Shown here piece by piece: positions 57,350 through 64,000 of a DNA stretch of 64,000 nucleotides. Numbering within the stretch: the first letter of the stretch is position 1; each line of letters begins with the position of its first letter. The translations under genes and the position numbers were made by a program. The notes beneath the pieces were generated by a model. That model saw only the letters and a program-made list of their open reading frames with translations. It did no database searches and was not told where the DNA came from. Source of the stretch: Rhynchopus euleeides (taxonomy: Eukaryota > Euglenozoa > Diplonemea > Diplonemida > Diplonemidae); the NCBI GenBank assembly GCA_963210315.1, contig OY723268.1, forward strand, positions 806,001 to 870,000, read 5' to 3'.

Positions 57350-58563
57350 AATCTCGAGGGTGTTCTACGCGGCTCCTGGAACTCACTTCCTTCTCAGGTG
57401 TTTCTGGGCATGGGGCAACCTTGCCCAGGTGTTTCTGGAGTCCCGCCCCACATGTCGTGCGTTCTTTCGTACGGTGTATAGTGAGTTCTGGCAATAATTT
57501 TTTGCTCGGTCAGCGCAGTGCCTCCAGTCCTGTCTCAGTAGCCACACAGAAAGGGGGACCAAAAAAAACTGGGGGGGGGACCAAAAAGCGAGACCCCCCC
57601 CCCAGATTGCGTAGTTTGTGCGTAGTGAAAAAGGGGTAAATCAGGGGCACCAAAAAAGTGGGAACTTTTTTTCCCTGAGGCCGACCCTTACATCTACATC
57701 CGACTTAGGCACAGGCCTGGTGCGAAGGCAAAAAAAAACAACATAAAAGACAGGTCTGCTGTGATGTGCGCCAAAAACAATAGGTACCTCCTTCCGGGGG
57801 AGATCGCGCTTTGAGAACGCGCATGGCATTGCGCTGGGGTGGGGTGTATGGGGGGAGACATGCCGAGTTTCTTCTGTTCTGTGCCCGTAATTGCACCAAG
57901 TTTCTTCTTTGCAGTGCGGCATCCCTGAGGCGCGCGACAAGGGCCCTGCGACTGTACAGCGCTTGGCACTGTAAAAAAAATTGCTCGCACTGCACCCAGA
58001 TTGTGATAGGGGGGGCAGATCGCACCCACTCCACACGGCTAATCCACGAGCCCCATAGCCATGACACGTTAAGAATCTCCACAGTCCCTACGGCCGAAGC
58101 TGATATACGAAGTGAACAACGTTGTCGTGCACATGCCGTGCTTCTCGCATCCCCCCCCCTCCCCGGCGATTTGCATTATTTTCTCGAATTCTTGCTGGGT
58201 GAGGTTGTGCCGCCACAGCTCAACAGAGCTGCTTGCACTGCCCCACCCGCCAGCTTTTGACCACAGCTTGCAGTCCGACAAGAAGCCCCCCTGTGAGAGG
58301 GGCCACTGTTTCGGGATCTGCTCGTGCCTTTCTGACCTCGTCCCCTCTCCCTGCCCTTTGCGTTTGTTTGCGGGGTTTGCGGGCCCCCCGGTGATAGGGG
58401 AACACCGCCGTATAGTTTGACGAAAAAAACTTGCCGGTGGCAAAGCCCTCTCCGCTGGTTACTTTTGTGCAAAGGACAGGGTCGTGCCGAGTTCCCCAGT
58501 GCTGCACATGCTGCGCCTGATCGGGGGGTGGGTGGGGGTTTGATTGGTGGGGGGGGGGGGGTA
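57350..58563. other. Intergenic DNA
   Basis: No gene recognised. Holds the second copy of a 26-bp direct repeat (57605-57630), A/T-rich runs, and a long G run ending in TA at 58551-58563 that is the insertion site of the following transposon. Confidence 0.5.
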
Positions 58564-58645
58564 CAGTGTAGGTATAATACAGGTCCCCAAAATCTGCATC
58601 CTGTTTAATACAGTTTAATACAGGTTTAATACAGTTTAAGACAGT

Positions 58646-59065
58646 TTAATACAGGTTTTGTACACTATAGTACCCTTGTGTGCAGGTCATGGGGGCAGAG
58701 GGGGTGTCGCTTCTTTGGAGAGGGGGCCCGGCCTGGAAGTAGGGGTTCTCTACAACACGGCTGAAGATGAACCGACACCAGGCGATGTCGATCATTGCCC
58801 TCTCGCTGGCTGAGGGCAGGGGAACACCGAGCGCCATCCGCTTCGCCGGTCCTGGGCCGTCAGTCCCCGGGGCCTTCCTCTTCGGGGTGGTGGTGGGGGC
58901 GTCCGTGGCCTTCTGCTTCACGGCCTCGGGGGCCTTCTCGCAGCCCCGCAGGTGGCTCTTGAGCCGCGATGCGGACTTCCCCGAGGCGCGCAAGCCACAG
59001 TGCTTGCACTTCGTCGCCTCGGTGAACTCACCGTGGCTCCAGCAGGCAGGACGTCCCCCCGACAT
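58646..59065 (-). CDS. hAT transposase N-terminal fragment with BED zinc finger
   Basis: ATG at 59065. KCKHCGLRASGKSASRLKSH followed by LRGC gives the C-x2-C ... H-x4-C pattern of BED-type fingers found at the N-terminus of hAT transposases. Further on, DIAWCRFIFSRVVENPYF matches the conserved start of the hAT catalytic region (family form resembles PFSVVENPYF). The frame stops soon after, without the DDE core or dimerisation domain, so it is a truncated relic or the first exon of an element deleted internally. Confidence 0.75.
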   Translation of the reverse strand: MSGGRPACWSHGEFTEATKCKHCGLRASGKSASRLKSHLRGCEKAPEAVKQKATDAPTTTPKRKAPGTDGPGPAKRMALGVPLPSASERAMIDIAWCRFIFSRVVENPYFQAGPPLQRSDTPSAPMTCTQGYYSVQNLY

Positions 59066-59129
59066 TTTTCCCAGGTGCAAATTTCTCGGGCGCGCTTCGC
59101 GCGCCCGAGACTACGCGGAGATGGCCACT

Positions 59130-59235
59130 CGCATACGCTCAAGGACTTGCGAGACAGGCACACGCTACAGGGGGGGTCTGGGGGGCGGAGCCCCCCAGCC
59201 GCCGGAGGCCACGGTAGTGAGCATCTGTTCCTTGC
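59130..59235 (-). repeat. Dispersed hairpin repeat inside the hAT element
   Basis: Same stem-loop core and GATGCTCACTACCGTGGCC end on the complement as the other units. Confidence 0.7.
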
Positions 59236-59612
59236 ACGTGTCAACGACTTGCTGCACGAACTTGACAGACAGCTCTTAGACTCAAGGCGGCTCTGCACCG
59301 GGGCTGAACATGCTCCCCAGCCAGGAGACCCCATTCCTACTGGTCCCCAGGGAAATCTCCCCCCGCCCCCGCTAAAAGTGACCCCCCAGGGGGCCCAAAC
59401 TGCGGGGGGGGGGGGGGGGGGTCTTTGACCCCCCCCCCGACCCCCCTTAGATTAGGCCCTGTGATGGATAATCCTCCTGTGTGGGGGTCTGTGTGGTGCC
59501 GTACCTGCAGTGACAAACGTACCTTGTACTAAACTCAAAAAGCGCCGAGTTTAATACAGTTTAATACAGTTTAATACAGTTTAATACAGGGCCTGCCTAC
59601 ACTGGGGGGGTA

Positions 59613-60769
59613 GGGGGGGTCTACTGCACCTAAAAAAGCGTGTACATTGGCCAAATTTTGAGAAACGAGTTTTTGACCCTAAAAAGGTGATTCTGCTGGC
59701 AGAAAGTGCCCAATATGCTCCGGAAACTCGTTTCCGCCCACTCCCAGGGGGTGGTATGCCCCAGACGATGCTTTTTTTAGCAACGAAATTTTTTGGGACA
59801 GAACTTGTACCTGGGGCTATTTGTGCAGTCTGCTTATTTCCGCTGTTGCCCTTTGTATCACCCTCAGGGACTGCCAGCGGCGCCGGATGGCCCTCAGGAG
59901 GTCCGTCCGTAGTTCTGGTACGTGAACTGCGCCCTGCACAACACCCTGCTCGTCGGCGAGAGCAATCAGGTCTGGTTTCCTCTTCCTTTGAGAGACTGGC
60001 CCGTATCTCAACCGTAGACTCCGTCGACTCCCTCAATCCAGTCATTTGTGGCACCCAATCAGCCTCCCATTTGACAATGCAGCCATGCCTGAGCACTTCC
60101 CGACAATACCGTTGAGCGGAAGTTGGGGCTGGAAGCTGAGACGGGAAAATCTTGCGCTTCTGCTGAGCGCTATTTCTGGCCACTTCTTGTACCCGTGCCT
60201 GCTGTACCAGGTGCCTGTTCCAGTCAGCTGCCTCCCATCAGAGGAGGCATCTGAGAGACTCTCGTATGGCGTCCCTGTGCCACATGCTCGCAGGTGAGGC
60301 ACCACACCCGAGGACGCGCTCCCTGGCAACGGATGCGCCGTGCCACACAGACCCAGCTGCCGTAAGCTCCCAAGAACAGCGTCAAATGGGACACGAACTG
60401 TACCATACTTCTCCCACAACTGTTCCTGGCGCGATTACCTCATATTGGCTTGGCTTTTGACCTCTGGAGGGCACCGAGAAACTGTTATGTTTCAGAACAA
60501 TCAACGACAACAGTTCTTCTGTGCATCTGGCAGGTTGAGGTGTGTTTGCTCTGCTTGATGTGTCCTGTGGTGTGCAGCCCAGGTACAAGTTCTGTCCCAA
60601 AAATTTTGGTTGCTAAAAACGGCATCGTCGGGGGCATACCACCCCCTGGGAGTGGGCGGAAACGAGTTTCCGGAGTATATTGGGCACTCTCTGGCACCAG
60701 AACGACCTTTTTGGGGTCAAAAACGTGTTTCTCAAAATTTGGCCAATGTTTCCCCCAGTAGACCCCCCC
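59613..60769. mobile_element. Long-TIR transposon with G7 ends at a TA site, second type
   Basis: Ends are GGGGGGGTCTACTG and complement; TA flanks at 59611-59612 and 60770-60771. Arms of ~190-200 bp (59613-59813 and 60577-60769) surround a ~760-bp centre. The terminal GGGGGGGTC is shared with the copies at 15291 and 45792, but inner arms differ. On the minus strand near 59825-60010 a frame reads RKRKPDLIALADEQG then VHVPELRTDLLRAIRRRW, resembling the region after the RT domain in some non-LTR elements. Confidence 0.7.
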
Positions 60770-60771
60770 TA

Positions 60772-61215
60772 GGGCAGTGGTGGCAGCGTACGGCCGTACG
60801 GTACGCGTACGCGTATGCCGTACGCACTTTCTGAAAATCGCGCTGCGTACGCGTACGCAGATTTTGCGTACGGCTGGTATTCCAGGTCTCTCAGCACACA
60901 GTAGGCCACCCAGCGGGTGGCTGGGACCTGGCCTTTGTCCCTGCTTTTCACCGATGGTTCCTTGCCGCGCACGTGGCGAATAACTCGCAACACCTGCAAG
61001 TACACCCGCAAGTATACTGCAAAAGGTACCAGTTCCGACTGGAAGGCTCGAAGGCTGCCCCTGGTGCACCTGAGTTCGACTGTCGGATTTGGTGTGTGGC
61101 CATGGCCGTCTCCTGTGCTCCATAGACTGCCGTACGCAGCGCGGTACGCGTACGCGTACGCCGTACGCACTTTCTGAAAATCACGCTGCGTACGCGTACG
61201 CAGCCACCACTGCCC
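60772..61215. mobile_element. TA-flanked 444-bp element rich in TACGCGTACG
   Basis: Inverted ends GGGCAGTGGTGGC at both sides; TA at 60770-60771 (shared with the preceding element) and 61216-61217. Palindromic CGTACG/TACGCGTACG clusters lie next to each end, along with a shared CGCACTTTCTGAAAATC block in direct orientation. No coding sequence. Confidence 0.7.
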
Positions 61216-61217
61216 TA

Positions 61218-62564
61218 GGGGGGGGGGGGGGGAGGGGGGCAGTGGGGGGAAGGAGAAAGAAGTAATAGAAGATACGTATCTTTGGTCTGTTCTGTTAGAA
61301 ACTTTTTTTCTTTGTTCCCTGGCTACGCCGCTGCCCAACCCACCCCTACCCCTACCCCCCTCCCCCCACCTCTTCTACCATATGATGCACCCTTTTTGAG
61401 AGCAGGAAGGCGGGGTGGGTGGGGGGGGACAGTGGAATCGAAGAATAAATGGAAGCACAAGAAATTGACCTCCCTTCACACGTGGGATGGGTGGGATGGG
61501 GAATGGGGTATGAGGTATGGGGGGGGGGGGGGGGGAGACGAAGCTTTTAAAAAAACCGGAGCAGAGGAGTGGCAGGGTTAGGAGGAGGGAGAAGGCAGAT
61601 GCCAAAAAAAAGTAAAAAAAGGGAGGGGGGGGGGTTGAAAAAAAGGGGGGGGGGGGATAAAGACCAGAAGAAAAACACACGAGTGCAGGCCGGCACTACG
61701 GCGATGTAGCGCACAAATGAAGAGGGCGGGGGAGAAGAGGGGGGCGCACGAAGTTAAAAATATTGAGGGTGGGTCGTTCCCGAGCCCCCAGCTCTGGAGT
61801 CTCGCTAAGGCAAATACAGGGTTTTCGGAAGGAGGGGGGGGGGTATTTTTTTGATCGTCGAGAGTGAACGGAAAAGTAAGTCTCCCAGCACCTTCGGGAG
61901 GAGGGGGGGGGGGGGGGCGACGCATTGGCACAGCCACCACGACGCGTGGGCCCCAGCAGGAGGCCAGATTGCATAGAGAGGAAGTGAAGTCGAGAACGAT
62001 AAGGCACAGAGGGAGGGGGGGGGGGAGTCGTCACTGATGAACAGCTTCAGACGAGTTCAAACATTTTGAACGATTTGGGGGTCTTCGCTATCCGGTGCAA
62101 AAAAGTGAGGGCTGGTGCGGGCCAAAATTGGGCGAAATTTGGGTCAATCGGAAGCAAAAAAAAAGCTGGGGAGTTGGGTGGCCCCTAGCTGGGAGACGCA
62201 TTTCAACCAAAAAAAATTTTTCGAGCGGTACCGGGACTTTCTCCAAGCCTCAGAGGTGGCACAACGGCAGTTCGAATTGCCCCGTGCCTCTCGAACCTTC
62301 ATCATCTTCCTCCAGGGAAAATGTAGGGGCTGTTCTGGGGATGGCAGAGGTGGGGGTCATCCGGAGATGCTCTCTGCACCATCGCGCCAGCACTCTGGAA
62401 GAACTTTCCTGCCCCAACCTCCCCCCCCCTTTTTATGGTAACCCGGGAGCGAGCCGGGGACTGCGACCCCACTCCGCTCTCTCTGGTGTCTGCTGCTTGA
62501 GAGACAAGTAGGGCGGAAGCCTGCGACATGTTGCTGATGAGTGGCGAGGCTAGTCTGTGTAAAA
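61218..62564. other. Intergenic DNA with G runs and transposon fragments
   Basis: Begins with a G run and contains more at ~61518-61533, ~61640 and ~62010. A micro-insertion lies at 61844-61892. The part 62430-62525 resembles 43690-43790 within the zinc-finger transposon relic (CCCGGG-CGA-CCGGG, GGTGTCTGCTGCTTG, AGGGCGGAAGCC). No gene seen. Confidence 0.5.
61844..61892 (-). mobile_element. SINE-like micro-insertion, copy 5 (truncated, longer A tail)
   Basis: Lacks the CGCAATGTTAGTCC end present in copies 3 and 4 and, on the minus strand, ends ATCAAAAAAATA. Flanks are direct repeats TTCGGAAGGAGGGGGGG (61824-61843) and TTCGGGAGGAGGGGGGG (from 61893). Confidence 0.6.
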
Positions 62565-63761
62565 CAGGGGATAAGATAGGTCTGGTTTTCCGGTTTTCAA
62601 AACCAGGGTTTCCCGGTTCCCGGTTTTCTGGAAAAAAAAAAAAGGTCGGTCTCATTTTTGGCGGTTTTTTTGTGACTTTGGGACAGTAAAACAGTCAGAA
62701 AAAACGCCATAAAAAAATAGAAAGTGACCCCATCGTGATCCGCACAGAGCCCAAATAGTCCAAAGAAGGCAGAGAAGCGGAGAAGAAAAAATGGACCTAG
62801 CGGGTGGCCCGGTGGGTGGTGATGCCCTCGTCATGCAGGTCTCTTCTGTTTTGAAGGTGCACACATGGTGGACTCCAGCCACCATGTCTAAGAGGGAGTC
62901 TAAGACTGCAGTCTGTACTGGAGACGGGAGTCTATTTTCCAGCTAGTTTACGCTCAGACTCCCGCTAGTTGAGACTCATGGGAGACACGGTGTACTCCAG
63001 CGGAGGTAGGGTAACCTCCGCTGGAGTTCACCGTGTCGTCTGCCTCTGTGCAGCGTCACTCGGTGCCATCGAATACATGGCGACAGCCCACCAACTCGAG
63101 ACAGATCTGCTTGTCTGGAGGGCTGAGACGAGAACACGAACGACTTTCAAGCAGTCTTGAAGGTCGCCAAGCCTATTGGGGGCAACTAACAGATGAGATT
63201 TGTTTGTTGCCTGTCGTCACAGCTAGGTGCCCATCTCCTCGAAAACTCTCGTCTAGGCTCTACGTGGCGGAGATCTCGTGGACCCTTTGGCCATGACAAG
63301 GTCTGCCGTGCATCCACTCCACCCACAACGCACACCTGTCACGAGTGGTCGCTCCCACGTCCTCCTCCACCCTGAAGGTTGAACCCTCAAGGACCAGTGA
63401 TCTCCTGCTGGCCGGGCTGCGATACAGTGAAGCCTTCCTACTTACAAGCGAATCCAGACTGTAGGGAACAGATGTTCACTACCGTGGCCTCCGGCGGCTG
63501 GGGGGCTCCGCCCCCCAGACCCCCCTGCGTAAAAACATTGCACCAGACCGGTTTTTTGGCCGAGAGTCCAAACTTTCAAAGCAGCTGCTGCGCCTGCCCC
63601 ACCAAGCAGCCTCAGTACGACAGGACGCGCGCAGGCACTGGGCCCTCTCAGATTCTGGGAGGGTTTGCGCGGGTCGCGCGCGCCGAAGGCGCGCGCGAAA
63701 AATTTTTAAAACCAGAAAAACCGGAAAACGGCGCCAGAAAAAAAGTCTATCTTATACCCTG
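62565..63761 (-). mobile_element. Non-autonomous hAT-like transposon, copy 2
   Basis: 1,197 bp, inverted relative to 3889-4865 and the more complete of the two. Same ends (CAGGGGATAAGATAG and CAGGGTATAAGATAG). The flanking 8-bp duplication GTGTAAAA is perfect (62557-62564 and 63762-63769) and not in simple sequence. It contains a ~54-bp near-perfect palindrome (62984-63037), an internal segment missing from copy 1, and one hairpin repeat (63465-63530). No transposase frame. Confidence 0.88.
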
Positions 63762-64000
63762 GTGTAAAAGACGAAAACAAAAAAAAACCCCCCCCCACCC
63801 CACACACGCACACACAGCGAGGCATCGAAGGTAACGATGTGCTGCACCACACCCAAGCACCACCCCGGCCACGTCAGGTAGCGGCGCCGTGACTTAGTCG
63901 CGGCGCTCGCGTGGTCAGTCCTGTAGATTGGGTGCGCTTCACGCAAACTCTGGTTACAAGCACAGACACACACACACACACACGGTAGCCCTTTGATGCT
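63762..64000. other. Intergenic DNA with CA microsatellites
   Basis: After the 8-bp duplication, only short CA runs (about 63802-63818 and 63966-63983) are apparent. Confidence 0.5.

Larger units (their letters stand above)
58564..59604 (-). mobile_element. hAT transposon with BED-finger fragment
   Basis: Inverted ends CAGTGTAGG; perfect 8-bp duplication GGGGGGTA (58556-58563 and 59605-59612), the hAT signature. TTTAATACA units are reiterated just inside both ends (58600-58660 and 59545-59590), as expected for subterminal transposase-binding repeats. It carries a truncated transposase and one hairpin repeat (59130-59235). Confidence 0.85.

Noticed and set aside
59545..59590. TTTAATACA tandem units considered as a telomere or satellite
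   Set aside because: The same units lie just inside both ends of a hAT element with an 8-bp duplication, so they are subterminal repeats of that element.
1..64000. tRNA or rRNA genes
   Set aside because: No cloverleaf with B-box GGTTCRANNCC or conserved rRNA stretch was recognised by eye; a covariance-model scan would be decisive.

Overview
The window looks like nuclear DNA of a GC-rich unicellular eukaryote. Evidence: GT-AG introns that join open frames cleanly, a RT/RNase H non-LTR retrotransposon, hAT-type transposon remnants, a TLDc protein, WD40 and Sel1-like sequence, one giant coiled-coil gene, and large intergenic regions full of G/C homopolymer runs and microsatellites. No bacterial operons or ribosome binding sites are seen. 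The gene types and the sparse layout would suit an alveolate such as a chromerid alga, but that is inference and nothing here proves the species.

Layout: 1-2453 is the 3' part of a non-LTR retrotransposon. 3889-4865 is a short hAT-like element. 6762-10445 (-) encodes a cysteine-rich membrane protein with a thyroglobulin type-1-like motif and two degenerate Cu/Zn-superoxide-dismutase-like domains; a 123-nt in-frame intron hides its C-terminal membrane helix. 11504-11893 (-) is a small helical protein. 16525-36786 (-) is one giant gene, about 6,660 residues, with an N-terminal PH-like domain and a very long coiled coil, in two exons. 46969-48072 (-) is a TLDc-domain protein. 48924-50297 (-) is a decayed, partly duplicated WD40 gene. 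51985-52287 (-) is a 100-residue Sel1-like protein. All the apparent host genes lie on the minus strand.

The rest is dominated by mobile DNA. Elements with delimitable ends: two inverted copies of a hAT-like element (3889-4865 and 62565-63761, each with an 8-bp target duplication); a third hAT element with a BED-finger transposase fragment (58564-59604); two inverted copies of a long-terminal-inverted-repeat element with G7 ends at TA sites (15291-16437 and 45792-46939), a related one at 59613-60769, and smaller TA-flanked elements at 60772-61215 and 56269-56632; a foldback element at 44869-45594; and a zinc-finger DNA transposon relic at 42366-44041. Several sit inside G or C homopolymer runs, and at 58556-61217 three are stacked at one original GGGGGG-TA-GGGG site.

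The most unusual signal is a family of very short (about 40-62 bp) insertions sharing one end, variably truncated at the other, each bracketed by roughly 15-20 bp direct repeats that include a G run. This resembles a miniature SINE-like element mobilised by target-primed reverse transcription.
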